From Macrotis lagotis (lineage: Eukaryota > Chordata > Mammalia > Peramelemorphia > Peramelidae), in assembly GCF_037893015.1 (NCBI RefSeq), contig NC_133660.1, positions 282,163,067-282,227,066 of the forward strand: a stretch of 64,000 bases of DNA, given 5' to 3'. The position numbers were made by a program, and so were the translations under genes. Under the pieces are notes generated by a model. It had not been told where the DNA came from. It ran no database searches and saw only the letters and a program-made list of their open reading frames with translations. This document shows positions 29,859 to 42,842 of the stretch, piece after piece. Each line of letters opens with the position of its first letter. Positions within the stretch are counted from its first letter, which is position 1.

Positions 29859-30059
29859 AGCTCCAGTCATTCCTAAGGCTTTTTAAATCCACTTGGAAAA
29901 ATTTTATTTTTGCTTCTTGATAACAGTTGTGTATCTTCTAGTTTGTAGAGTTTTTAGCCTTGCCTTAATTTTTCTTCAGCTGAGAATCTTGGACAAGGCT
30001 GTTGTAATGCCTTACTGCCTTAGCAAACAACAAGCAGGTATCTAGGCCACTTGGTCTAT

Positions 30060-30690
30060 CTGGCTTGATAATAATTTTTTTCTTATTTTTAATTTTTATT
30101 TTCAGTTCCAAATTCTTATCCTCTCTATAACCCTTCCTTTACTCATTGAGAAGAAATCTATATCTATTAAATATATGGAGTCATGCAAAACATATTAATA
30201 TGTTGACCACGTTGAAAAAAAAGCAATAAAAGTAAAGAGAAAAAAATGTTTCAACTACATCAAGAGTCCATCAGTGCTCTATCTGGAGGTGGACAGCATT
30301 TTTCTTTATGGGAATTGTCTTGATCACTGTACTGATCAAACTAGTTAAGTTTTTCCACTGTTGATAATTGGTACAATATTGTTGTTATCACTGTGTAAAT
30401 TTTTCATCAGTTCATCTAGATCTTCCCAGATTTTTCTGAAACTACCCCCTTTATCTTTTCTTATAACACAATAGTATTCCATCACATTCAGATTCCACGT
30501 GTTCGACCATTCCCCAATTGATGGGCATCCCCTCAATTTCCAGTTCTTTGCCACTACAGAAAGAGTTGCTATAAACATTTTTGTACGTATGAGTACAAAA
30601 TTAGTCCTCTATCTTTGATATCTTAGGGGGTATAGCCCAAGTAGCAGGATTTTTGAGTTAAAGGATCTGCAGTTCAATAACTTGGGGTCA
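30060..30690 (-). mobile_element. L1 3'-end fragment
   Basis: Reverse-oriented 3' module with 'ccattccccaattgatgggc' and 'acaaaaatgtttatagcaac'. It faces a plus-strand fragment of the same family immediately downstream. Confidence 0.75.
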
Positions 30691-30754
30691 TAGTTTCATG
30701 TTTTTCTTTTTAATAGTTTTATTTTTTCTGATTACACATGCAAAGATAGTTTTC

Positions 30755-31520
30755 ATTGAGGGGATGCCCATCAATTGGGGAATGGCTGAACACAAATTAT
30801 GGTATATGAATGTGATGGAACACTCTTGTTCTAGAAGAAATCATGAGGGACAGGACTTCAGAAAAGCCTGGAAGGACTTACATGAACTGATACTAAGTGA
30901 AATGAGCAGATGAATAACAACAATGAATAACAACATTGTGTGATGATCAACTATGATGGACCTGTTCATTTCAGCAGTAAAATAATCATAGACAGTTCTA
31001 AAAGACTTGTGATGGAAAATGCCATCCATATCCAGAGAGGGAACTATGGAGTTTAAATGAAGATCAAAGCTTACCATTTTCAATTTTTTAAAATTATCTT
31101 ATGTATTATGTCATTTTTTCTCCCATTTGGATTTGATTCTTCTTTCACAACATGATGAATATGGATCTATGTTTATCATAATTTCACATAGAATCTATAT
31201 TAAATTGCTTTCTTTCAGGGGGAGGAAATAGGGAAGGGAGGGAGGGAGAAAAATGTAAAACATAAAAACCTTGAAAAAAGTGATTGGTAGGGGCGGCTAG
31301 GTGGATAAAGCACCAGCCCTAGAGTCAGTAGTACCTGGGTTCAAATCCGGTCTCAGACACTTAATAATTACCTAGCTGTGTGACCTTGGGCAAGCCACTT
31401 AACCCCATTTGCCTTGCAAAAAAACTAAAAAAAATGATTGGTAAAAACTGCTATTGCATATTGTTGGACAACAATTAAATAAAAATATTTAAATTTAAAA
31501 AGAAACAGAAACATAGTTTC
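30755..31520 (+). mobile_element. L1 3'-end fragment, split by a SINE
   Basis: It contains 'gatgcccatcaattggggaa', 'acatgaactgatactaagtg' and 'gaaaatgccatccatatcca'. The tail continues after the SINE at 31289-31434. Confidence 0.75.
31289..31434 (+). repeat. tRNA-headed SINE (WSINE-like)
   Basis: It runs from ggggcggctaggtggataaa to ttgcaaaaaaactaaaaaaa. The direct repeat aatgattggtaaaa/agtgattggtag flanks it as a target duplication. Confidence 0.9.
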
Positions 31521-31524
31521 ATCA

Positions 31525-32620
31525 TTCATCTTTTTGTAAACTTTTGAATTTCACATTTTTCTACCTCTCTCTGTTCCTTTCCCCCTCCCCATGACAATGG
31601 TAATCTGATATAGATTATAAATGTACAATCATGTTGAACATATTTCTTCAGTCATGGTGTAAAAGAATCAAAACTAAAGGGAAAAATTTAAATCAAGTTT
31701 TAAAAAAGTGAAAATAGTATGCTTTGGATTGCACAGACTATATAGTTTTTTCCCCTCTGGATGTAGATGGTATTTTCCATCAAAAGTCTTTTAGAGGGGC
31801 AGCTAGGTGGTACAGTGGATAGAGCACCAGCCCTGGAGTCTGGAGGGCCTGAGTTCAAATCCAGCCTCAGACACTTATTACCTAGCTGTGTGACCTTGGC
31901 CAAGTCACCTAATTCCATTGCTTTGTTAAAAAAAAAAAGTTATTTCAAACTGCAAAATGAAAAAAAAAGGCTTTTAGAATTATCTTTGATCACTGGACTA
32001 TTGAGAGGAGCTAAGTTCTTTATAGTTGATGAACATGGTCACACAATATTGCTGTTAATGTGGACAATGTTCCCCTAGTTCTGCTCACTTCACTCAGCAT
32101 CAGTTCATGCAAGTCTTACCAGGCTTTTCTGAAGTCCGCTCATTCTTGCAGTACTCCACCACATTTATATACCATAATTTGTTCAGCTTTCACAAGTGAT
32201 GGGCATCCCCTCAATTTCCCAATTCTTTGTCACTACAAAAAAACCCTCTTTTTTATTATCTCTTTGGGATATAGACTTAGTAGAGTTATTACTGGATCAA
32301 AGGATAAGCACTTTTATTGTGGGATTTAATTTCAAATGATGTTCCAGAAACTAGTTTCACAGCTCTACTAACAGTGCATTAATGTATCTGTCTTTTCACA
32401 TCTTCTCCAGCATTTGTCATTTTCCTTTTCTGTCATATTAATCTATCTTATGGGTAGGAGATGGTGTCTCAGATTTATTTTAATTTAGTTCTCTAATTAT
32501 TAGTGACCGAGTATTTTTTCACATGATTGCTGAAAGTTTGGATTTCTTCTGAAAACTGCCTATTTATATCTTTTAACCATTTGTCAGTTGAGGAAAAGGA
32601 GGTGTTTTTAAAGTTACCAT
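31525..32620 (-). mobile_element. L1 3'-end fragment, split by a SINE
   Basis: Reverse 3' module. It includes 'ttctgctcacttcactcagc', 'gatgggcatcccctcaattt' and the ORF2 C-terminal part up to about 32600. Confidence 0.72.
31796..31940 (+). repeat. tRNA-headed SINE (WSINE-like)
   Basis: It runs from ggggcagctaggtggtacag to ttaaaaaaaaaaag. The sequence gtcttttaga / ggcttttaga flanks it as an imperfect target duplication. Confidence 0.9.
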
Positions 32621-32769
32621 TCCCTATAAATTTCAAAAGAACAGAGCTAAGACTCATCATGAGAAGTTTTTGAAAATGCTTGTCAGTATCTTTTTTTTTT
32701 AATTGGAAGGGAAACCCTTGCATTTTGGCTTTGCAAAGTAAAAAGCAGATGAAATACAACTTTACACGT

Positions 32770-34760
32770 TAGTAACACTCCACAGCACTTTGATGATTCC
32801 CTAAAGACTATTTATGGGCCAAATACCTATGGTGCATCTCAACTACTCAATGCTGATGGGGGACTTTGATTAGTGATGAGGATATGATCCTGGAGAGATG
32901 GACTAAACACCTCCATAATATTCTCAATAGACAGTCATCAATAAATGCTGATGCCACTGACTGTATACCTTGGGTTGAAGTCAATTCTTCTCTAGTCAAA
33001 CTTCCAATTGAATAAGAGGTTTGGATATCATTAGGCTTCTCTTATGTGACAAAGTACCTGGTATTGATTCTATTCCAAGGGGATCTACGAGGAGTGGGGT
33101 CCACTGCTCATACAAAAACTGGCTGAAATTTTCTAGGTTACATGGCAAGAGGAGGTTATTCTCCAGAAGTCTAAGAATACCTCCATTCTTTATCTCTATA
33201 CATATAAAAGAAATAGATTGTCCTGTGACAATTGCAGAACAATCACAGTAGGAATCACTCTCCTGGTCATTGTTGGCAGAATCCTTCTTAATAGGCCGAT
33301 TCTTCACCTGGATGATGGTCATCTACCTAAGAGTCAATGTGGCTTCAGAAAGAGTTGAGGAATGGTCAATAATGGTGTTTTTGGCCCAATAATCCAGAAG
33401 AAATAGTAGACCCAGAACAGAGGTCTGTAGACAACATTCATTGATCTAACCAATACTTTTGATACCATCAGTCATGAAGGCTTGTGGAAGATAATGGCAA
33501 AATTTAGTTGCCCAGAAAAGTTCATCATACATCGACTTCATGAGAGCATGCTTGGCCACCAGTTCTGGATAATGGTTGATGCTCTGAAGGTTTCCCAATC
33601 ACCAATGGAATGAAGTATGGCTATGTGCTTGCTCCCCTGCTTTTTAACATAGTGTTTTCAGCAATATTGTCAGACTCCTTCAAGAGGATGAAAATGGCAT
33701 CAAAGTCAGCTACTGCATTGATAATAAAGTGGAAGTAGAATCAGTGAATGATTTTTTTGTTCACAGGTGATTGTGCATTCAATCATCCGAGGCCAAGATG
33801 CAACAAAGCATGGATTGATTCTCTTCTGTTAGTGCTAATTTTGGCCTAACAACTAACACCAAGAAAACAGGTTCTTTTACCAGTTCTTTACCACATAATT
33901 AATATGTGGAACCATCGGTTAGATTATAAATGAAAAAATTTTGAATACTGTGAATAAGTTCCCTTACAGTGAGAGTATACTTTGCAGGGATGTACACGTA
34001 GATGAGGAGAAAGATGCACATATTGCCAGTTTTGGAGGCTCGGAAGGAAAGTATGGGAGAGAAAAGGTAGGAGACTGCCTACCAAATGGAAAGTCTACAG
34101 AGACATTGGGCTGACCTCATTACTGTATGTCTGTGAAACAAGGACAATATTTCAGCTACGAGTCAGGGAACTGAATCGCTTCCATTTGAATTGTCTTGGG
34201 AAGATTCTGAACCTTGACACCTGGCAAGATAAGGTATCAGACATTTAGGTCCTTTCTCGAATTAAACTGCCAAGCATGCAAACTTTACTGGAGAAAGTGC
34301 ATCTCTTGATGGTCTGGCCACATTGTTTAAGTGCCAAATGTATATTTGCCTTAAAGACTATTTTACACAGAATTTACACATGGCCAACACTCACATGGAA
34401 GTCAGAAGAAGGGATACAAGGATACTCTTAAGGACTCCTTTTGGAACTTTGGAATTGATTGTGAGATATAGAAGACACTGGTAACGGACCGCCCAACATG
34501 GCCAGCCCACATTAAAGAAGGTTCTGTGCTCTATGAGAAAAAAGAACTTCAGGACCTCAAAAGAAATATGAGATGTACAATTTTAGAGATAGCTCCATTC
34601 TAAACAATCATGTGGATTATTTGGTAGAGCCTTCTGAGCTTGTATTGGTCTGATCAGCCATAGTAAGACACACTGTACCTTGCCCCCCCCCAACATAATG
34701 ATATCATTTTGGTTCTATTTGAGAATGAAAGATAACAACTAACCAATCAACTATTTTGAT
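32770..34760 (+). mobile_element. Non-LTR retrotransposon with RT remnant (second LINE family)
   Basis: A broken ORF shows RT signatures in order: a finger region near 33000-33330, 'TFIDLTNTFDTISHEGLWK' near 33440, 'PLLFNIVFSAIL'-like sequence near 33640, and a decayed catalytic box (F-x-GDCAFN in place of FADDC) near 33760. A C-terminal 'RELNRFHLNCLGKILN' lies near 34165. The 3' end matches the fragments at 9090 and 43378. It has many stops and frameshifts, so it is inactive. The clade is not assigned. Confidence 0.72.
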
Positions 34761-34959
34761 TCAGCAAGCAGGAAAATAGGAATTAAAATTGCTCAAGTCT
34801 CCTTTAATTATTCCTTTTAATGATTTCACTTTCTCCTGGTCAATGGTGAATTTAAGAGGTATTTCACTTAATTGAATTAGGAACAGGTCCTTTTACTCCT
34901 AGTCTGATCATTACCCTAATAAATATAGGGAGAATTCTTTCCTGGGTTGATAAGATCTC

Positions 34960-36290
34960 TTGCTTTATTTTTTTTAACATCCTGATTTATAATATATTTA
35001 TATTTAGCTTTCTTTTCTTTTTAAATTTTAAGTTCCAAACTCTCTTCCTTCCACTCCCTCCCTCACTCACAGAGTAACATATGTAAAATCATACTAAACA
35101 TATTTTCATAATAGCCATATTTTTAAAAAATAAAGTGAGAAAATTCTACTTCAACTTGCATTCGGAGTTCATCAGTTCTCTCTCTGGAGGTGGGTAGCAT
35201 TATTTCATCATGAGTCCTAAAGAACTAGATCATTTTATAGATCATTATAAAGGATCATTGTATAGATCATTGTAAAAGATCATTGTAAAGGATCAGAGTA
35301 GTCTAGTGTTTCATAATTATGACTGACCATCATTGCAACATTACTGTTATTGTGAACAATGATCTCCTGGTTCTTCACACTTCACTTTGCATCAGTTCAT
35401 GTAGGTTTTGCTATGTTTTATCTATAATCGTACCTTCATCATTTCATATAGTACAATCATATTTCATCCCAATCATATGCCACAATTTCTTCAGCCATTC
35501 CCCAACTGATTACCATCTCCTCAATTCCCAATTTTTTGCCTTTACAAAAAGAATTGCTCTGAATATTTCTGTACATATAGGTTCTTTTCCTTTTCCTTTG
35601 ATCTCTTTGGGCTACAGACCTAGTAGTTGTATTATTGCATCAAAGCATATGCAGTTTCAAAATGTCCTCCAGAAGGGTTGGAACAGTTCATTACTATGCC
35701 AGTAATTCATTAGTATACCTATTTTCTCCTCATCCCCACCAGCATCTGTCATTTCTGATAGATGTGAAGTGTTACTTGAGCTGTTTGAGTTTGCATTTCT
35801 TTAATAATGATTTACAGCATTTTTTTCATGAGTATAGATACTTTTTATTTCTTCTTCTGAAAACTACCTGTTTAAATCTTTTAACCATTTAGCAGCTGGG
35901 GAATGACTCATTTTTATAAATTTGACTTAACTCTATACTTAGTATATTTTTGAGAAATGAGGTTTTAATCAGAGAAATTTACTGAAAAAAATTTTTATTA
36001 CTTCATTATTGATGGTAACTTTTAGCATCACGTAATTTCCCTGATAATCTTTTTTAATCAGGTCTATTTTTGCTTTTGCTTTGTTTGAAACCCTGAATGC
36101 TAGTCCAGTCTTTTTGAAACTTTAGATAAAGTATATTAGAATTTGTTCCAGCCTTTTATTTTAATTCTGAGTGTTTTTCTGTTTCAACTGTGTCTCTTAT
36201 AAACAATTGTTGGAAACTGATTTCTAATTCATTCTGCTATCACTTTCATTTTATGGGTGAGTTCATCCCATTTACATTCAGTTATGTTTA
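34960..36290 (-). mobile_element. L1 3' half, reverse
   Basis: The reverse 3' module (35000-35900: 'cagccattccccaactgatt', 'ttctgtacatataggttct') is followed by AT-rich L1 sequence to the edge of the DNA transposon at 36300. It probably forms one element with 37560-39260, in the same orientation. Confidence 0.65.
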
Positions 36291-36299
36291 TTACCATAT

Positions 36300-37560
36300 C
36301 TCCCCCAAATAAGACTGGGTCTTGTATTAATTTTTGTTCCAAAAGATACATTAGGGCTTATTTTTAGGGTATTTTTTTCATGTAAAACAATCTACATTTA
36401 TTCATGAACAAAAATCTACATTTATTCAAATACAATCATGTCATCTTCTTCTAGAACATCATCATAACTCTCTAAACCTCAAATTCCAGCCTGAATTTCC
36501 TATGGGACCACTGACCTCAATCTCTCACGTTCAACAATAGAACTCTCCTTAAATGAGCACCTCTTTTCCATGAAGCCCGCTTTTAGTGCATTGGCAACAC
36601 AGCTGTCAGTGATTTTATTCCATGAATTCTTTAGGCTTCACAAAGTTTCCATGCTGATTTCTCCCCATTCTATTTTCTTTTCTTTTCTTTTTTTTTTAGG
36701 TTTTTGCAAGGCAACGGGGTTAAGGGGCTTGCCCAAGACCACACAGCTAGGTAATTATTAAGTGTCTGAGACCAAATTTGAACTCACGTCCTCCTGATTC
36801 CAGGGCTGGTGCTCTAACCACTGAGCCATCTAGCCACCCCTCCCATTCTATTTTCAATGTAGTCATTGATGTTCATGTGCAAATGACCCTTAAATGGTTT
36901 GTATATTGCAATATCAAGAGTCTGGAGAAAGGCAGTCATTCCTGTGGAAGCATTATTTGATCTACTCTTTTCTCCATGAGGAAGTTCTTCATGTCATTAT
37001 TGAGTGAGCACTGGCTGAGTCCCAGAGGAGCAGACCTCTTTGGGCCCCCTTGCAGAACAAGTGACAGCATTAAATCGACCATTTCCTAATAACTGCTTGT
37101 GTGTGTGCCAGGCTTTTTCAGTTTCAAGAACATAAATGCCTGAAACTTGTTCTTTCTTTGCCCTTAAATGATTAGAGGTGGGGCTTTCTTTCCATCCAGA
37201 TGTTATCAAGTATGCACATTATTCATGTGCCCTGTCTATACTCCACTTGGTCATTCAGCAATAAGTTTTGAGTTCATTTGTTTACAAAGGTGTTTACCTC
37301 TCATCCAAAGATGCTGCTTGGGTATCTATAAAACCTTAATTATAATTTATATTATCATTTATTCTAAGTATTAATGTCCAAATTATTTATATTTAATTGT
37401 ATATTAATATTATTTTATAATTCAATATGTCCATTATGTATTGCAAAGGATGTACTAAATATGTTTGGTGATGATTTTAACTGGGGCTTATTTTGGGGGT
37501 AGGGCTTATATTACGAGCATCCTGAAAAAAATCATGCTAGGTTTTATTTTTGGAGAAATA
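36300..37560 (-). mobile_element. Decayed DNA transposon, possibly pogo/Tigger-like
   Basis: The ends form imperfect terminal inverted repeats (left tatctcccccaaataagac, right ttttatttttggagaaata) next to TA. Internal copies of the aataagccc/gggcttatttt word lie near both ends. A short minus-strand ORF at 37209-36997 (TSGWKESPTSNHLRAKKEQ then NGRFNAV) has the feel of a transposase DNA-binding region. It is interrupted by a SINE at 36689-36842. The superfamily call is tentative. Confidence 0.5.
36689..36842 (-). repeat. tRNA-headed SINE (WSINE-like) in the DNA transposon
   Basis: A reverse copy from ttttttttaggtttttgcaa to ctgagccatctagccacccc. The flanks 'ccccattctattttc' and 'ctcccattctattttc' are the target duplication. 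Confidence 0.92.
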
Positions 37561-39260
37561 TGTAATGTATTTCCCTCCAAATGATTTTCTTCTGTTTCTT
37601 CCTCTCTTTTTTATCCTTCAACAAAGTCTATTTTGCTTCTAACAACTGTCCTCTTTAAACCCACCCTTTCATCTCCCTATCTCTTTCTCTTGGCACTTGC
37701 CCTTCTTATTTCCTTTTTGGGTATCATATATATTATATATATATATATCTTCCCTCTCTGAACCAATTTTAATGAGAATGAGGTTCAAGCACCCCCACCC
37801 CACCCCAATTTTCCCCTCTATTATAAGAGCTCTTCCTTGTGCAATTCATTTATGTGAGAAAAATCCCCCTATTCTAACTCTCCCTTCTCCCTTTCCCAAT
37901 GCAGCCCTCTTTCTTAAACCTTCAATTTTTTTTTTGGAGATCATTCCAATATAATCAACTTGTCATCATGCCTTCTGTCTATGTAACCTTCTTTTAGTTG
38001 CCCTAATAATGAAAAAGTTCTTGGGAGTTACATATATCATCTTCCCATAGAGGAATGCAAATAGTTCAACTTTATTGAGTCTGTTAAGAAGTTGAAAGTT
38101 TACCAATTTAAGCCTCTCTTGAGTCTTCTATTTGAATGTTAAATTTCCTATTCAACTCTGGGTTTTTTCATTGGGAATGCTTGGAAATCCTCTGTTTCAT
38201 TAACTATCCATTTTTCCCTGAAAGATTACCCCAATTATGTTTGATGTTATTCCTGTTTGTAATTCTAGATCCTTGGTTCTTCAGCATATCACTCCAAACC
38301 CTCTATTCCTTTCATGTGGAACTGACTAAATCTTATGTGATCCTAACTGTGGTTCTGCCATATCTGAACTGTTTCTTTCTGGCTACTTAAAGTATTTTTT
38401 CTTTGACTTGGGAGCTCTAGAATTTAGCTATAATATTCTCAGTAGTTTTCATTTGGGATCTCTTTCAGGAGGTGATTAGTGGATTATTTTAATTTCTATT
38501 TTACCCTCTGGGTTTAAGATACTTATTTTTAACATTTCTTGAAATGTGATGTTTAGGCTTTTTCTTTGATAATAACTTTCTTTTAAATTTCTTCTCCTTG
38601 ATCTATTCTCTAGGTCAGTTGTTTTTCTGAGATATTTCACATATTCTACTATTTTTCATTCTTTTGATTTTTATTATTTCTTGATTTCTCATAAAGTCAT
38701 TAGCTTCCATTTTCTCAATTCAGAGTTTTAAGGAATTATTTCCATCAGTGATAATTTCTATCAACATAGCAGCTTTTTAAGATCAATTGTTTTTTGCTTA
38801 TTTGCCTGCCCACTTTTCCAGCTTTTGTTTTTAAATTTTGTACTTTATTTTAAAGTTGGGTTTGTCATATGGGGGTAGAGAGATACTATCCACAGTTTCA
38901 GGTTTTTCATACTGCTATTTTTTTGGAGCTAGTTCTGAGAGGACTGCAAATTTCAGGCGCTTCTAGGGTGGTGTGATCCTGGAAGAAAAATGGTCACTTT
39001 TCTGGTCTGTTCTCTGATCTAGTCTCAGGAAGGGCCCTTATCCCTTGTAGCTGTAAGCATTAGTGCTATTCTTTGTTTTGATACTCTTGTGACTGACCAC
39101 CCAGAGCTCCTCTATACCCTGGAATTGTTGCTCAACACTGTATATTAGCAGTAGAAGTGACAATCAGTGCCAGTTGTATTCGGTACCAGTAAAGGGTAAT
39201 CTCTTTCAGTCCATTTGTTAAACCTCCCTTAATTTCTCTAGGCTGAGAGCTTCTGAATCT
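37560..39260 (-). mobile_element. L1 5' half (ORF1 and 5' UTR), reverse
   Basis: At 38640-38740 the reverse complement contains the ORF1 stretch 'gaaaatggaagctaatgact ttatgagaaatcaagaaat', which matches 8200-8240. The 5' UTR-like sequence runs to about 39260. A (TA)n run lies at 37730-37750. Confidence 0.65.
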
Positions 39261-39269
39261 GAAGATATG

Positions 39270-39840
39270 GTCACACATGTGGGCTCTGGACAAGTCTCCA
39301 CTTTGGTGCCACAGACTTCTCCTGCTGACCTCTTAAGTTTTCTAAGTCTGGAAAAATGCCCCACTCTGACCTTTTATTAGCTTTGTTAGCTTTGTTCAAC
39401 GAAGAAGTAAAAGGGTTGAGGACTGAAAGACTATCAAATATGGCAGTTAGGAAATTATTGGTAACTTTAGTGAGAGCATTTTTAGTTAAGTGATAAAAAA
39501 GAGAGAAAATGGAGTCAAGGAGAGAGCTTTTTTTTTTTTTAAAAAAATTTGGTTGCAAATAGGAGGAGAAATACAGAATGATAATGTAACAGGATGCTAG
39601 GGTCTTGGGAAGGCTTAGACTTGGAGATATCTGAAAGCAATAGAGAAAGATCCACTAGACAGAAGTTGGAGAAAAGGAGGGAGGGAGAGAAAGAGAGTGA
39701 GCTGGGGGGTAAGGGGAGATCACATTCTTGGCAGGTGGGGGGGCAATCAAAGAGAATGCCTAGAACTGAGATAGAGGGTCTTGTTCCTGGAACAGTCAGA
39801 AGGTCAGTGGCAATTACTATGTATCAAAAAGCAAGAGGTA
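39270..39840 (+). repeat. Ancient interspersed repeat, class unassigned
   Basis: The sequence resembles part of the element at 41005-44340: 'ttggtaactttagtgagagc', 'aaatggagtcaagga', 'aggagaaatacagaatgata'. No coding capacity. Confidence 0.45.
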
Positions 39841-39841
39841 G

Positions 39842-40002
39842 GGGTGGCTAGGTGGCGTAGTGGATAAAGCACCGGCATTGGAGTCAGGAGGACCTGGGTT
39901 CAAATCCGGTCTCAGGCACTTAATAATTACCTAGCTGTGTGGTCTTGGGCAAGCCACTTAACCCCCATTTGCCTTGCCAAAAAAAAACCCTAAAAAAAAA
40001 AA
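39842..40002 (+). repeat. tRNA-headed SINE (WSINE-like)
   Basis: It runs from ggggtggctaggtggcgtag to a poly-A with ccctaaaaaaaa. Confidence 0.92.
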
Positions 40003-40009
40003 AGCAAGG

Positions 40010-40710
40010 GGTATCAAAAGGCAATAAAATTGTGTATACCCTTTTATCCAACAATACCACTACTAGATCTGTATCCCAAAGAGTTAATGAAAAAGGGTAA
40101 AAATCCCACATGTACAAAAATATTTATAACAGCTCTTTTTGTAGTGGCAAAGAATTGAAAGCTAAAGAACTGTCCATCAACTGGGGAATAGCTGAACAAA
40201 CTGTGATATATAAATATGATGAACACTATTGTTCTATAAGAAATCATGAGGAACGGACTTCAGAATAGACTGGAAAGACCTGCATGAAGTGATGTAAAGT
40301 GAAGTGAGCAGAACCAGAAGATCATTGTGCACACTAACAATGACACCAGGTGATGATCAACTATGATAATTCTAAAAGACTTGTGTTGGAAAATACCATC
40401 CATATCCAGAGAAGGAACTGTGGAGTTTAAATGAAGACCAAAGCTTATTATCTTCAGTTTTTAAAAGTTGTCTTAGGTTTTATATTTTTTTCTCTCTAAT
40501 TTTTTGTTTCAATTTGAACATGATTAATATGGATCCATGTTTAGCATAGTTAGACATGTATAGCCTATATGGGATTGCTTTCCATCGAGTGAAGGAGGAG
40601 GAAAGAGAGGATGGGAAAAAAATGTAAAACTCAAAACCTAGTAAAAAAAAAATGATTGCTGAAAATTACTGTGCATGTCGTAGGAAAATAAATAAAATTT
40701 TATTTACTTT
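40010..40710 (+). mobile_element. L1 3'-end fragment
   Basis: It contains 'ccaacaataccactactaga', 'tgtccatcaactggggaata' and a tail ending aaaataaataaaattttattt. Confidence 0.8.
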
Positions 40711-40879
40711 TTTAAGAGTGTTAAACCTAGAATGAACTGTGACTGGTAAGAATGAAGCAGAAAGGATGGGTTGGATTTTTGTATTATTTTTGTTGTATAG
40801 GCCTAAAAGAAGGATAAGAAAAGAGGTAATATTGCTTCATAATGCAGACAACAGAAGAAAAAAAAAGAAGCAAGGAGTA

Positions 40880-41004
40880 TGGGGAAGCTAGGTGGCACCA
40901 ACCCATAGTTAGGAAGAACTAAATTCAACTAAGACACTTGGTACTTACTAGTTGTGTGACCTTGGCAAGTCAAAAAAAGAAGAAGAAGAAGAAGAAGAAG
41001 AAGC
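40880..41004 (+). repeat. Truncated SINE with (AAG)n tail
   Basis: A SINE with an internal deletion (ggggaagctaggtggcacca, gttgtgtgaccttggcaagt) is followed by eight AAG triplets. Confidence 0.75.
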
Positions 41005-41575
41005 AAGGGGTAGAAAGACTGGAAAGTATCCACAGGGTCCAGGTAATAAAGAGCTTGGAAAGCCAAACTGCATTTTGTATTTGATTCTAAAGGCAATAAG
41101 GAGACACTGGAGTTTTTTAAGTAGAGGAATGACATGGTCCAAACTGCACTTTAGGAAAACCATTTGTGTGGCTGAATGAAGAATGGATTAGAATTTTGCA
41201 GTGGTCCCAGGTGAGGTGATGAGGGCTCATGGGGGGGGGGCAGCATTGGAGGAGGGAAGGGGATATATTTGAGAGATGTTGGGAAGGTCAAATCAACAGA
41301 TCCTGACAACAACATGGATATGGGAGATGAAAATGAATGAGGCGTCCACTATGACTCTTAGATTGTGAACCTGGGAGACTGGGAAGATGATGTTACAACT
41401 CTCTAAAACAATAGAAAAGATAGCAGATGGGGAGGATTTAGGGGTAAATATAATGAAATCTGAAGGGTTTAAGATGTCTATTGAACATCCAGTTCAAGGT
41501 ATCTGAAAGATAGATGGAAAATGGAGGTCAGCAAAGAGATTGGATTAGGATGGTAGCTTTAAGAATTATCAGCAT

Positions 41576-41730
41576 AGGGGCGGCTAGGTGGCGCAGTGGA
41601 TAGAGTACTGGCCTTGGAGTCAGGAGTACCTGAGTTCAAATCCAGCCTCAGACACCTAATAATTACCTAGCTGTGTGGCCTTGGGCAAGCCACTTAACCC
41701 CATTGCCTTAGAAAATCTAAAAAAAAAAAA
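41576..41730 (+). repeat. tRNA-headed SINE (WSINE-like)
   Basis: It runs from ggggcggctaggtggcgcag to a poly-A. The duplication 'aagaattatcagcatag' is seen on both sides (41560 and 41738). Confidence 0.93.
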
Positions 41731-41753
41731 GAAAAAAAGAATTATCAGCATAG

Positions 41754-41898
41754 GGGAAGTTAGATGGTGCAGTGGATAGAGTACCGGCCCTGGAGTCAGA
41801 AGGACCTGAGTTCAAATCTGGTCTCAGACACTTAATAAATACCTAGCTGTGTGACCTTGGGCAAGCCACTTAACCCCATTGCCTTGCCAAAAAAAAAG
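41754..41898 (+). repeat. tRNA-headed SINE (WSINE-like)
   Basis: It runs from ggggaagttagatggtgcag to ttgccaaaaaaaaag. It is inserted directly beside the previous copy; the flanks are 'aattatcagcata' and 'aatcatcagaata'. Confidence 0.92.
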
Positions 41899-42842
41899 AA
41901 TCATCAGAATAGAGGTGGTCATTAAAATCCACAGTAGCTAATGAAATCACCAGGCTAATTTGTCTAGAAGGAGAAGAGAAGAGGGCCAGAACCCTGAGAA
42001 GCAACTATGGCTAGAGGGCATGATTTGAAGAAAGAACCAAAAAAGGAGACAGGAATGGGCAGATAGTAGGTAGAGAACCAGGAGAGACTGTTTCCTGAAA
42101 ACCTAAAGAGAAAAAAAGAGTATCAAGGAGGACAAAGTGATGGAAAATATCAAAAACTGCAGAGAGGCCAAGGAGAATGAAGATGGAGAAAAAGCCATTG
42201 GATTTAGCAACTAGAAAATTGCTAGTAACTGGAGAAAGCAGTTCATGTGGAATATTAAGGTCAAAAGCAAGATTGTAAGAGGTTAAGAAGAAAGAAAGGA
42301 AAGAAAGAGGTGGATGCTTTAGATGGTCTTTGGAGTTTAACTATAAAGGACAGAAGAGAAATAGAATGATAGATAACAGGGATGGAAGGTTGGAGTAAGG
42401 GTTTTTTTTGAGGATGAAGAAAACAACGGCATAGTTGCATGCAATAGGAAAAGAATCAGCAGAGAGGGAGAGACTGAAAATAATTGAAAGAATGAGGATG
42501 ACAGAAAGGACATTCTGTTGGAGGAGACAGATTGTATGGGATCACCTGTGCAGGTAGATGGGTTTGCCTTGGTCAGAAGTCAGGCCACCTCATTGTGTGA
42601 CATAGGAGTGAAGAAGGAGAGAGGAGCAGAAGGTGTCTGAATAATAAGAGATAAGGAAGAGAAAAGGGAGCTCACAGAAAATAGCCTCTTCTGTAAAATA
42701 TGAGGCAAGGATCTCAACTGAGAAGAGTGAGAGATTTGAAGAGGGATGAGGAGGTCTGGAATAGCAGCTTTGGAGGTGACAAGGGAGAAGAATAAGATTG
42801 CCAAGCAGCAGTGGGGCCCCAGTGGAAGTTGTACACATAAAT

